Positions 15,445-23,029 of a stretch of 32,218 nucleotides of DNA are shown here, piece after piece. The stretch is from NCBI GenBank assembly GCA_004557825.1, contig SFFL01000025.1:1-32218 (forward strand), given 5' to 3'. The stretch's first letter is position 1. Each line of letters starts with the position of its first letter. The notes under the pieces are model-generated. The model was not told where the DNA came from. It saw nothing but the letters and a program-made list of their open reading frames with translations, and did not search any database. The translations under genes and the position numbers were made by a program. This DNA comes from Bacteroidales bacterium (GTDB taxonomy: Bacteria; Bacteroidota; Bacteroidia; Bacteroidales; Muribaculaceae).

Positions 15445-18075
15445 TCAATGGAAATTCGACATAAGCGAAGCGCAGGCTGCGTCAATGCCCGAAGCATCCT
15501 TGCCGCCGGCCTGTGCGAATCCGGGCTGACCGCCGCCACCACCCTTGATGGCTTTGGCTGCCTCGCGCACCATAGCCGAGGCGTTAAGCCCCGTGGCGGT
15601 GATATCGTTGGTAAGCATCACGGTGAGCAGCGGCTTGCCTGCGACATCGGTTGTAGCGGCCACCACAGCAGTCTTTTCAGGCGACTTCGTGCGGATTTCA
15701 AAGGCCACATTCTTCACCACCTCCGGAAGCATCGTGCCGGTGAGAGTCACTACCGATACATCGCCTATATGCTGTGCCTGCTGCAACGCCTTGTCGGCAA
15801 GCATAGCCACACGCTGCTTCATAAACTCATCCACCTGGTGGTGCAGTTCGGAGTTCTCCTCGATATATTTCTTGAGGGCGGTGATTACGTTGGGGGCATT
15901 ATTGAGCAGCTGGCCCACCTGCTGGAGGGTAGTCTGCACTTCATCGAGCGCTTCCTCAACCCTTTCGCCGGTGATGGCCTCGATACGGCGGATACCGGCG
16001 GCGATACTGCTTTCCGAGATAATACGGATCATACCGATATTGCCGGTATTGTCGACATGTGTGCCGCCGCAAAGCTCTACGGAATCGCCGTAACGGATCA
16101 CGCGCACTTCATCGCCATATTTCTCGCCGAAGAGCGCCATAGCACCCATAGCACGGGCCTTCTCAATGGGCACATTGCGGTGCTCGTCGCGCGGACGGGC
16201 TTCGCGAACATACTTATTGGCCAGACGCTCCACTTTTTTCAGTTCCTCGGGGGTAACCTTCTGGAAGTGAGAGAAGTCGAAGCGCAGCACGTCGGGCGAC
16301 ACAAAGGAGCCTTTCTGCTCAACGTGTGTGCCGAGCACCTCGCGCAGGGCGTGATGCAGCAGGTGTGTGGCGGAGTGGTTGGCCGATGTGCGCCGACGGG
16401 CATCCACATCAATCTTAGCTTCAAACTCAGCCTCGAGATTGGAGGGAAGTTTGGTTACCAGATGAACTGCGGTACCGTTCTCGCGCTTGGTGTCGAAAAT
16501 TTCGATTACCTCATCGCCATCGGTGAGTGTGCCGCGGTCGCCTACCTGACCGCCCATCTCTGCATAGAAGGGGGTGCGGTCGAGCATCAGCTGATAGAAT
16601 TCTTTATTTTTCTGCTTAACCTTGCGGTAACGCAGGATACGCGCCGGAGTGGAGAACTCGTCGTAGCCGACAAACTCCTGCTCGCCATCGCGGAGAATCA
16701 CCCAGTCGGTTGTCTCTACAGCGGCAGCATTGCGGGCGCGTTCTTTCTGAGCGTCCATCTCGCGGTCGAAGCCCTTCTGGTCGAGCGTCATACCCTTCTC
16801 CTTCAGAATCAGCTCGGTAAGGTCGAGAGGGAATCCGTATGTATCATAAAGCACGAATGCTTCCTTGCCGTCGATTTCCTTTTTGCCGGCTTTCAGTGTA
16901 TCGTCGATTACATGCTCAAGCAGGGCGATACCCTTGTCGAGAGTGCGGAGGAATGCATCCTCCTCCTCTTTGGTGACTTTGATGATAAGCTCGCGCTGCT
17001 GTGCGATTTCGGGATAAGCCTCGCCCATCGACTCAATCAGTGTGTCGACGAGGCGATAGAGGAAGGCTTCTTTCTGCTCCAGGAATGTATAGGCATAACG
17101 CACGGCGCGGCGCAGGATTCGGCGAATCACATAGCCGGCCTTGGCATTGGAGGGAAGCTGGCTGTCGGCGATGGAGAAGGCGATTGTGCGGATATGGTCG
17201 GCAATCACGCGCATAGCCACATCAACCTTGTGGTCCTCGCCATATTTCTTGCCCGAAAGTTCCGCGATTTTGGCAATCATCGGGGTGAAGACGTCGGTGT
17301 CGTAGTTGGAGGTTTTTCCCTGGAGAGCCATACAGAGGCGCTCGAAGCCCATGCCGGTATCGATTACCTTGGCGGGGAGCGGTTCGAGCGAGTGGTCGGC
17401 CTTGCGGTTGAACTGCATAAACACGAGGTTCCAGATTTCAATCACCTGGGGGTGGTCCTTGTTGACCAGCTCGGCGCCGGGCACTTTGGCACGCTCCTCG
17501 GCCGGACGGAGGTCGATATGGATTTCCGAGCAGGGACCGCAGGGACCGGTTTCACCCATTTCCCAGAAGTTGTCGTGCTTGTTGCCGTTGATGATGTGCG
17601 ATTCAGGAAGGTGCTTTGCCCAGTAGCCGGCAGCTTCGTCGTCGCGGCTCAGACCCTCAGCAGGGCTACCCTCAAATACTGTAGCGTAGAGATGTTCGGG
17701 ATTCAGGCCGAGTACATCCACAAGAAATTCCCAGGCCCAGTCGATGGCCTCTTTCTTGAAATAATCGCCAAACGACCAGTTGCCGAGCATCTCGAACATT
17801 GTGTGGTGGTAGGTATCGAGGCCCACCTCTTCGAGGTCGTTGTGCTTGCCGCTGACGCGCAGACATTTCTGGCTGTCGGTCACACGGGTCCATTTGGGTG
17901 CTTTATTGCCTAAGATGATATCCTTAAACTGGTTCATACCTGCATTGGTGAACATCAGCGTGGGGTCATCTTTGATTACCATAGGTGCGGAAGGCACAAT
18001 CTGGTGCCCTTTGCTCTTGAAAAACTGCTTGAAGGATTCGCGAATCTCCTTAGCAGTCCTGACATTGGAATTCAT
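15445..18075 (-). CDS. alaS: Alanyl-tRNA synthetase
   Basis: An 876-residue enzyme of standard length. The N-terminal ~460 residues are the class II aminoacylation domain plus tRNA-recognition helices (FTNAGMNQFKDIILG, RVSGKHNDLEEVG, HTMFEMLGNWSFGDYF). The editing domain has the full zinc site His567, His571 (HSATHLLHH), Cys669 and His673 (CGGTH), which removes Ser and Gly from mischarged tRNA-Ala. The C-terminal glycine-rich GGGGGQPGFAQAGG is the C-Ala DHHA1 signature. A -7 box for its transcript lies at 18157-18164, giving a leader of about 75 bases. A full-length antisense open frame on the other strand is an artefact of the GC-rich code. Confidence 0.98.
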   Translation of the reverse strand: MNSNVRTAKEIRESFKQFFKSKGHQIVPSAPMVIKDDPTLMFTNAGMNQFKDIILGNKAPKWTRVTDSQKCLRVSGKHNDLEEVGLDTYHHTMFEMLGNWSFGDYFKKEAIDWAWEFLVDVLGLNPEHLYATVFEGSPAEGLSRDDEAAGYWAKHLPESHIINGNKHDNFWEMGETGPCGPCSEIHIDLRPAEERAKVPGAELVNKDHPQVIEIWNLVFMQFNRKADHSLEPLPAKVIDTGMGFERLCMALQGKTSNYDTDVFTPMIAKIAELSGKKYGEDHKVDVAMRVIADHIRTIAFSIADSQLPSNAKAGYVIRRILRRAVRYAYTFLEQKEAFLYRLVDTLIESMGEAYPEIAQQRELIIKVTKEEEDAFLRTLDKGIALLEHVIDDTLKAGKKEIDGKEAFVLYDTYGFPLDLTELILKEKGMTLDQKGFDREMDAQKERARNAAAVETTDWVILRDGEQEFVGYDEFSTPARILRYRKVKQKNKEFYQLMLDRTPFYAEMGGQVGDRGTLTDGDEVIEIFDTKRENGTAVHLVTKLPSNLEAEFEAKIDVDARRRTSANHSATHLLHHALREVLGTHVEQKGSFVSPDVLRFDFSHFQKVTPEELKKVERLANKYVREARPRDEHRNVPIEKARAMGAMALFGEKYGDEVRVIRYGDSVELCGGTHVDNTGNIGMIRIISESSIAAGIRRIEAITGERVEEALDEVQTTLQQVGQLLNNAPNVITALKKYIEENSELHHQVDEFMKQRVAMLADKALQQAQHIGDVSVVTLTGTMLPEVVKNVAFEIRTKSPEKTAVVAATTDVAGKPLLTVMLTNDITATGLNASAMVREAAKAIKGGGGGQPGFAQAGGKDASGIDAACASLMSNFH

Positions 18076-18156
18076 TTGCTATATATAGTCTTTAATTTTT
18101 TCAGGTAATAAACACTGCTTTAGCACGCATTTTGACAAATGCGGCAAAATCAACTG

Positions 18157-18164
18157 CAAAATTA
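18157..18164 (-). promoter_or_regulatory. -7 box candidate of alaS
   Basis: TAATTTTG on the minus strand, the same -7 sequence found before efp and fba. The -33 element is not clear. Confidence 0.45.
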
Positions 18165-18209
18165 CGAATTTTTCCCCGGAAAAGCGGTGCTGATAAGCAG
18201 ATATTTCGT

Positions 18210-18217
18210 ACTTTTGT
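18210..18217 (+). promoter_or_regulatory. -7 box candidate of the MerR-like gene
   Basis: TACTTTTG matches TAnnTTTG. It lies inside the longest open reading frame of the MerR gene, which supports the downstream GTG start at 18259. The -33 element is not clear. Confidence 0.45.
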
Positions 18218-18258
18218 CAGCAAAAGAAGCTTCTTCTCACCTCAAAGGCTCAACGAAA

Positions 18259-18594
18259 GTGGATAATTTTGAAAAAAAATACTATAAGATTTCAGAGGTG
18301 GCCGACTTTGTGGGCCTGCCGGCATCTACCCTGCGGTTCTGGGAAAGCCGTTTTACCATCATCAAACCACGCCGCAACAGCAACGGCACACGCTCCTACA
18401 CCCCGGCCGACATCGAGAAGATTCGTATGGTGGCATTTCTTGTAAAGGAAAAGGGTCTGCGCCTTGAGGCAGCCGAGCAGCAGCTGGTCAACAACCGCAC
18501 CGGTGTATCGCGTCGGTCAGCCGCCGTGGAGCGCCTCCACAAAGTGCGCGAGCAGCTCCAAACCCTCCTCGACTCTCTCCACTCCCTCCGCTAA
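18259..18594 (+). CDS. MerR-family transcriptional regulator, small
   Basis: A 111-residue protein from GTG 18259. The open frame extends to an ATG at 18139, but a -7 box at 18210-18217 would lie within that version and the extra 40 residues match nothing in the family, so the GTG is preferred. Residues ~8-30 (YYKISEVADFVGLPASTLRFW) are a MerR helix-turn-helix and wing start, followed by SRSYTPADIEKIRMVAFLVKEKG-type helices (approximate, residues 43-65) and a coiled C-terminus. No ligand-binding domain or metal-binding cysteines are present. Bacteroidetes commonly carry such short MerR proteins next to housekeeping genes; the target is unknown. It is divergent from alaS. Confidence 0.85.
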   Translation: MDNFEKKYYKISEVADFVGLPASTLRFWESRFTIIKPRRNSNGTRSYTPADIEKIRMVAFLVKEKGLRLEAAEQQLVNNRTGVSRRSAAVERLHKVREQLQTLLDSLHSLR

Positions 18595-18684
18595 CCATCG
18601 CCGGCATCTCAGCTAATCGCCCAATTTGATGAAAATGATTATCTTTGCAGGTATAAAAAAAATGTTACACCTCGAGTGAAAGGG

Positions 18685-19662
18685 CTATTTCTTGGTGGTG
18701 TAATAGTTGCGGGCGGATTTGCTGTTGTTGTAATCGCCGCTAACGGCGTTATACTTGATCTTGCCGCCGGAGGCGCATCTTACGGTGGCATATTCGGCGC
18801 TGAGTTGCGATGCGTCGATCTCACCGGCCGACTCGGCCTGCAGGTTCACGCGGTAGACAGTGCCTTGTACTCGCAGAGCGCCCGACGATTCCACCTCGGC
18901 TTTCACCAGTTTGCCGGTAAAGTTCTTTACGGCGACTGCGCCCGACGACTCAACATCAGAGTTAAATGTGTCGCCCTCCATCATATCCACCTCGACTGAT
19001 GCAGAAGACTCTGCGTCGGCTTCGATTTTTGCTGCTTTAACCGCTGATGCAAACAGATGACCCGACGATTCGGCACTGAGGTCGCACTCATCAGCGTTGA
19101 TGGTGCGCAGCTCGATATTGGCGCTCGACTGAGCATCGGCTTCAAAATTCCGGCAGATGATTCTGCCGATATTCACTTTTGCCGAGGATTTACCGTCGAT
19201 ACTGATTTCATCGGTTGAAACCACATCCTCGGCTGTAAATGAAGCACCTGCGGTCACGTCAAGTTCGCGCAACGCCTGCGAGGAAAGTTCCACGGCAATG
19301 CGCTCGGTCTTGGATTTGCCATTTCGGTTACCCGGCAAAGTGATGGTAAGATGGGAGTCGCGACACTGTATGGCCACACAGTCGAGGTCGGCCTTATGCC
19401 CGCGCAAAGTCACGACGCTGCTGCCATCTTTTGTATATGTAACATCAAAGGGGCCAGTCACTTCAAGATGGTCGAAGTAGCCCACCTGCTCGCTGCGCAC
19501 GGTGGCATCGGGCGAGGATGTGAGCTGGGTCGTGGCGCCGTTGCCACGCACCTTTACCTTTGCGGCACGTTCGTTGCCGCTGACACTAAATGACCAGGCT
19601 ATGATTCCGCCGACAGCGAGCACCGCAGCCGCGGCCACTGTCCAAGCTATAATTTTTTTCAT
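18685..19662 (-). CDS. DUF2807 (head GIN domain) beta-helix protein, membrane-anchored or secreted
   Basis: A 325-residue protein with an N-terminal hydrophobic segment (residues ~4-26) that could be a signal peptide or an anchor. From residue ~62 (YFDHLEVTGPFDVTYTKDGS) the protein matches the DUF2807 start. It then becomes a repetitive beta-helix with a unit of about 19-20 residues marked by ESSG/ESSA/QSSA words (ADAQSSANIEL, SAESSGHLFAS, AESSASVEV, VESSGAVAV, VESSGALRV, AESAGEIDA). The repeats stack into a solenoid in solved family members. Function is unknown; family genes are often next to sigma/anti-sigma systems, but none is seen here. It uses a TAG stop. A 10-base palindrome ATACGCGTAT lies just before the ATG (19669-19678). 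Confidence 0.85.
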   Translation of the reverse strand: MKKIIAWTVAAAAVLAVGGIIAWSFSVSGNERAAKVKVRGNGATTQLTSSPDATVRSEQVGYFDHLEVTGPFDVTYTKDGSSVVTLRGHKADLDCVAIQCRDSHLTITLPGNRNGKSKTERIAVELSSQALRELDVTAGASFTAEDVVSTDEISIDGKSSAKVNIGRIICRNFEADAQSSANIELRTINADECDLSAESSGHLFASAVKAAKIEADAESSASVEVDMMEGDTFNSDVESSGAVAVKNFTGKLVKAEVESSGALRVQGTVYRVNLQAESAGEIDASQLSAEYATVRCASGGKIKYNAVSGDYNNSKSARNYYTTKK

Positions 19663-19835
19663 TTGAATATACGCGTATCAGGTATGCAGAATTTAAGATT
19701 ACTGCTTATTATCATTACGTAAAACCCCCTGAAAATGTTGTGCTCCGGCTCAACTTTTTTTAACGGCGCTCTTCTAAAAAGCCGCAGCTACAGGTTCACC
19801 GGGTTCTCTGCTGACCGTAAAAGCAGGGAAGGGAT

Positions 19836-19879
19836 AAAACGCAAAAGGGCGGACATAGCTACAATGCTTGTCCGCCCTT
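19836..19879 (-). terminator. Strong Rho-independent terminator between DUF3108 and DUF2807 genes
   Basis: On the minus strand AAGGGCGGACA (19869-19879) pairs perfectly with TGTCCGCCCTT (19845-19855), extended inward by AGC/GCT, and is followed by TTTTGCGTTTT (19836-19846 region). Confidence 0.75.
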
Positions 19880-20041
19880 CACGTTTCAACTATTTATTTA
19901 TGAGAGCCTCAGTACCTGGTATCACTACCCGATAAAAAGGACGAGGGATGTTTTTTTCGTGTCAATTAACGACGAGTGGCTAACATCGCTCTATCGAATT
20001 TATCTATATAACAAACAAAATGTAGTTTAGATAGGCACTCA
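19836..20041 (-). ncRNA. Candidate small structured RNA or leader, minus strand
   Basis: A promoter-like pair (TTTG 20075-20078, TAACTTTA 20047-20054) predicts a start near 20041. The transcript would run about 200 bases to a strong stem-loop terminator at 19836-19879. Within it, UAUCUA/UAGAUA with inner AAAC/GUUU, and GAGUG/CACUC, can pair, so a folded RNA is plausible. Only very short peptides could be encoded (for example MLATRR). It lies in the 453-base gap between the DUF3108 gene and DUF2807; it could also act as an attenuated leader for DUF2807. No known RNA family is recognised. Confidence 0.4.
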
Positions 20042-20046
20042 GGCAT

Positions 20047-20078
20047 TAAAGTTACTTAAAGAATGTTACTTTCACAAA
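20047..20078 (-). promoter_or_regulatory. Promoter candidate inside the DUF3108-DUF2807 gap
   Basis: On the minus strand TTTG (20075-20078), a 20-base spacer and TAACTTTA (20047-20054), one mismatch from TAnnTTTG. Confidence 0.4.
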
Positions 20079-20115
20079 TAAACAGATAATTCATTAACAC
20101 TTTTAACTTAAAATT

Positions 20116-20910
20116 TCACACATTTGGACCGGCATATATCGCGCGAACCTTTCCCACCGGCAATTTTCCTTCCATCAGCAGAGGTATCCTGCGGGAGTCG
20201 GTGGAAATCCAGGCATCCATATTGTCGCTGCTCTTGCGGCCGCTTTCGGTAGTGAATGTGAAAGTGATATGATATGCCTCCACCTTCCGCTTGTCGATTT
20301 CAACCTGCACCTTGTCGTCGTAGTGGATGGTAAGTATTTCCTTTTGTCGCCCGGAGAAAACATTCACGCGCACGGTCTGCCCCTTTTTCATCGTGGCATA
20401 GTTGAGCTGGCGCATATAGTAGAACGAGCTGAGCATATCGAGCGTCACACCGTTGGCCTCCAGCACCTGGCGACTCTCGGAATAAACAGTCTCCTTCTTA
20501 CGCTTGCGGCGGTGAATCACATCGGCCGAAGTATGGTTGCCATCGCGATGAAATGTGATTTCATCGTGGGCATTATCGCCTCCTTCCGAGGTAATTTTCT
20601 CATAACGGTAAGGGAGGAAATTATGATGGTCGATGCTTCCCATCAGGGTATCGCGCACCTTATAGAAGCGGTCGGCCCATGGCGCGGTGGCGCCGGTAAG
20701 CTTTGCCGAAAAACGGTTGCCACCGTCGGTGAGGGCCGTTGTAATCTTAACCGTACCGGCCTTTTTGTTGATCAGGCCCCACTTATACATTATATTATAG
20801 GTGAGCGTCTCGTGAGGAACCTGCCATTTCTCAGCGGCCGACACTGCTGCAGCGCAAAGCAGCCACATAGCCACCACCGCCAGTATACTCTTAGTTTTCA
20901 TAATCTTCAT
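20116..20910 (-). CDS. DUF3108 domain periplasmic or surface protein
   Basis: About 264 residues from ATG 20910 (or 261 from ATG 20901). The open frame extends to 21006, but that would overlap the upstream CotH gene and place a non-signal segment before the signal peptide. The N-terminus (MKTKSILAVVAMWLLCAAAVSAAE) is quoted only as its start, MKTKSILAVV, and is a typical Sec signal peptide. The mature part has the DUF3108 pattern: LTYNIMYKWGLINKKAGTV at the start, FYKVRDTLMGSIDHHNFLPYRYEK in the middle, and a C-terminal RRIPLLMEGKLPVGKVRA. Family function is not established. It follows the CotH gene by 55 bases on the same strand and is probably in one transcript with it. Confidence 0.82.
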   Translation of the reverse strand: MKIMKTKSILAVVAMWLLCAAAVSAAEKWQVPHETLTYNIMYKWGLINKKAGTVKITTALTDGGNRFSAKLTGATAPWADRFYKVRDTLMGSIDHHNFLPYRYEKITSEGGDNAHDEITFHRDGNHTSADVIHRRKRKKETVYSESRQVLEANGVTLDMLSSFYYMRQLNYATMKKGQTVRVNVFSGRQKEILTIHYDDKVQVEIDKRKVEAYHITFTFTTESGRKSSDNMDAWISTDSRRIPLLMEGKLPVGKVRAIYAGPNV

Positions 20911-20965
20911 TCTTATGCCGGGAAAACCTCGGCTATGATTTTCCGACAAAGGTATAAAATCTTTT

Positions 20966-22855
20966 TCAAATGCGAACCTTCCGCACCGACGAGCCGCGGC
21001 GCTCAATCACAATCGATCCGGCTGCAGGCTCAGCCAGGAGGCGCCCCATAAGATCGAAATACTCCACAGGCGCATCAGCATCGTCATTGTCAGCGGCCAC
21101 ATTCTCCACGCCGGATCCTACATAATCTGGCAGCGGTGCGGCCGGAGTGGTATCGCGCGCCGGTTCAGCCATTCCCGGGTCGATGGCTCCGGCATTGCCG
21201 AACACGCCCGACAACCAAGATGTCTTGCTTTCGAGATGGCTCACCACAGCATTGCGGCGCCACTGCATATCGCGGTTGTCAACCACAGCCTGACCGCCGT
21301 CGGGCGTAGGCTGGCCATTCCAGCGGCGGTAATCGGCCTTAGCGGCAGCGGTGATATGCTTCACATACTCGTCGATATCGGCAATAACTCCGCGATAACG
21401 CTGCTGCATAAACCAGAGCCAGGTCTGGCGCACTTTCTCATTGAATTTCGCATTCTGGCGCATCGAGGGAATCCAGGTGTTGCCGAAGGGGTCATTGTCG
21501 TAGAAGAACCCATTGGTGGGACCGTTGAATGCGTTGCCGCAATCCCAAAGCGGAGTGAAATGCCATTTCCTGCCTTCGCCGCGGTCGCGGAAAAGATACG
21601 TCGAACCGTGATACGACTCCACATTGGAGATTATCTCCTCTACGATATAATACCGGGCGGCATCGTCAAGGTCGAGATAGCTCCAAAGCTGGTCGCTGTT
21701 GGCGCCGACAGCATCGTTCATTGCAGTAAACTGCTCGGTGATGAATCGCCGCTGCAGGTCGGAGTAAACCTCCGGAGTGTCGAAGGTCACGCGCAGCATA
21801 TCAAGGTTCTGCCCGTCGACACAGCTTTTCTCCTCCATCCGGATCTGATTATCCTCCTCATAGTTGTCGAGTTCCACAAGATAGCCGCCGCTCACAAGCT
21901 CGCGGTCGCTGACATTATCATCGAGTTCGGTGATATTCACGCGGTCGGGCTCCACACGAATCGACTCGGTGAGGAAATACAGCCCGCGATAGTTGCCATT
22001 GATATACACCTCAATCGGTTGCTGCGCGGGAGTCCAGGGAAGTCCGATACGCTTGCCCAGATTGAAACCCACGAAATTTCGGAGATACCCATAGGAATCG
22101 TCGGCGTGTGCCAGCAGGGCGAAATGCTTGCTCTTCGACAGCCCGCATAGCGCCTGCTTCTTGCCCAGTTTGAGTTTGAAAGGCTTCTTTGCAAAGCCGC
22201 GGAGCGTCCAATTGCCGCGCCCCTTGATTTCCAGAGGCAGCGGCTCCTCGGCCGAACCGATCGACTTCGCACCGGCTTCCTCCAGCCATTTGCATCCGTT
22301 CAGGTCAAACCAGTATTCGGCATCCGAAAAATAATTCTTATGGTTGAGATTTCGGCTAATTATCTCATCGTTGAGCTGAGAGTGAGTGGCATCGGTGTAG
22401 ACATTGATATGGAGCACCGGAAGTGTGCCCGAATCTGTAAATGAAGGGTCATCTGCTCCGGCCTGTTTGGCAGTAATCTGCATAGTCAGATTCTTGCCCT
22501 CCTCATACACAAAGCGGATGGTGACATCAGTGAGGTTATCGGCCTTGAAATCCGGAGTGTTTACTCCCGCTTGCTGGAAGAACATTTCGTATGCTCCGCT
22601 GCCGCCGATAAAGGGGTCGCGGCCCACGCCGTAGATATGGTCGCCCCAGTTGGCGTCGGCAATCTTGAACGAGCCGTCGAGCCGGTCGATCGACAGGGAA
22701 TAAGTACCGGTGGATTCATCAAGTGCAAAGCGCTCGCTTTCACGGGCTTCCCAGTTGTTGAATCCTCCTCTTAGATAAAGTGCGGGGAAATTTGCTGCGG
22801 CAAGATGAAGTATCGAAGTCAGTGCCGTCAGCAATATAGATAACAGATATTTCAT
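20966..22855 (-). CDS. CotH kinase-family exported protein
   Basis: About 629 residues from ATG 22855; a start 10 codons upstream is less typical for a signal peptide. A Sec signal (MKYLLSILLTALTSILHLAA) is followed by a beta-sandwich region beginning LYLRGGFNNWEA, as in starch- or glycan-binding E-set modules. The centre is the CotH domain: LEIKGRGNWTLRGFAKKPFKLKL (in part), YINGNYRGLYFLTESIRVE and FTPLWDCGNAF. CotH proteins are atypical protein kinases in spore formers; many bacterial exported ones have unknown substrates. The C-terminus (YFDLMGRLLAEPAAG, then VRKVRI) resembles the short Bacteroidales C-terminal motif also seen in secretion-type tails. It is followed by the DUF3108 gene. 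Confidence 0.85.
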   Translation of the reverse strand: MKYLLSILLTALTSILHLAAANFPALYLRGGFNNWEARESERFALDESTGTYSLSIDRLDGSFKIADANWGDHIYGVGRDPFIGGSGAYEMFFQQAGVNTPDFKADNLTDVTIRFVYEEGKNLTMQITAKQAGADDPSFTDSGTLPVLHINVYTDATHSQLNDEIISRNLNHKNYFSDAEYWFDLNGCKWLEEAGAKSIGSAEEPLPLEIKGRGNWTLRGFAKKPFKLKLGKKQALCGLSKSKHFALLAHADDSYGYLRNFVGFNLGKRIGLPWTPAQQPIEVYINGNYRGLYFLTESIRVEPDRVNITELDDNVSDRELVSGGYLVELDNYEEDNQIRMEEKSCVDGQNLDMLRVTFDTPEVYSDLQRRFITEQFTAMNDAVGANSDQLWSYLDLDDAARYYIVEEIISNVESYHGSTYLFRDRGEGRKWHFTPLWDCGNAFNGPTNGFFYDNDPFGNTWIPSMRQNAKFNEKVRQTWLWFMQQRYRGVIADIDEYVKHITAAAKADYRRWNGQPTPDGGQAVVDNRDMQWRRNAVVSHLESKTSWLSGVFGNAGAIDPGMAEPARDTTPAAPLPDYVGSGVENVAADNDDADAPVEYFDLMGRLLAEPAAGSIVIERRGSSVRKVRI

Positions 22856-23029
22856 CAATATTTTAAGGAAAATGAATGTAAGCAAATTCTGTTCGGCACA
22901 ATCCGTGCCTTCATAACAGCCACAAAATTACGGTTTTTCGGCGAAATCCCCAATTCTATATCCCTAATAATTCTTAATGCCCTGCAGAAATCAATTGCAG
23001 GTGCATTCCGCAGAGGCCGGGACGGCGCC

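Noticed and set aside
15391..17913. An 840-codon open frame antisense to alaS
   Set aside because: It is the mirror of a certain gene; long antisense frames are common in GC-rich coding DNA, and the protein has no family resemblance.
18640..18647. TATCTTTG as a plus-strand promoter between MerR and DUF2807 genes
   Set aside because: There is no TTTG at the right spacing and only antisense sequence downstream.
19735..19935. A 66-codon plus-strand ORF in the gap before DUF2807
   Set aside because: It spans the strong hairpin terminator and has no start signal or recognisable protein features.
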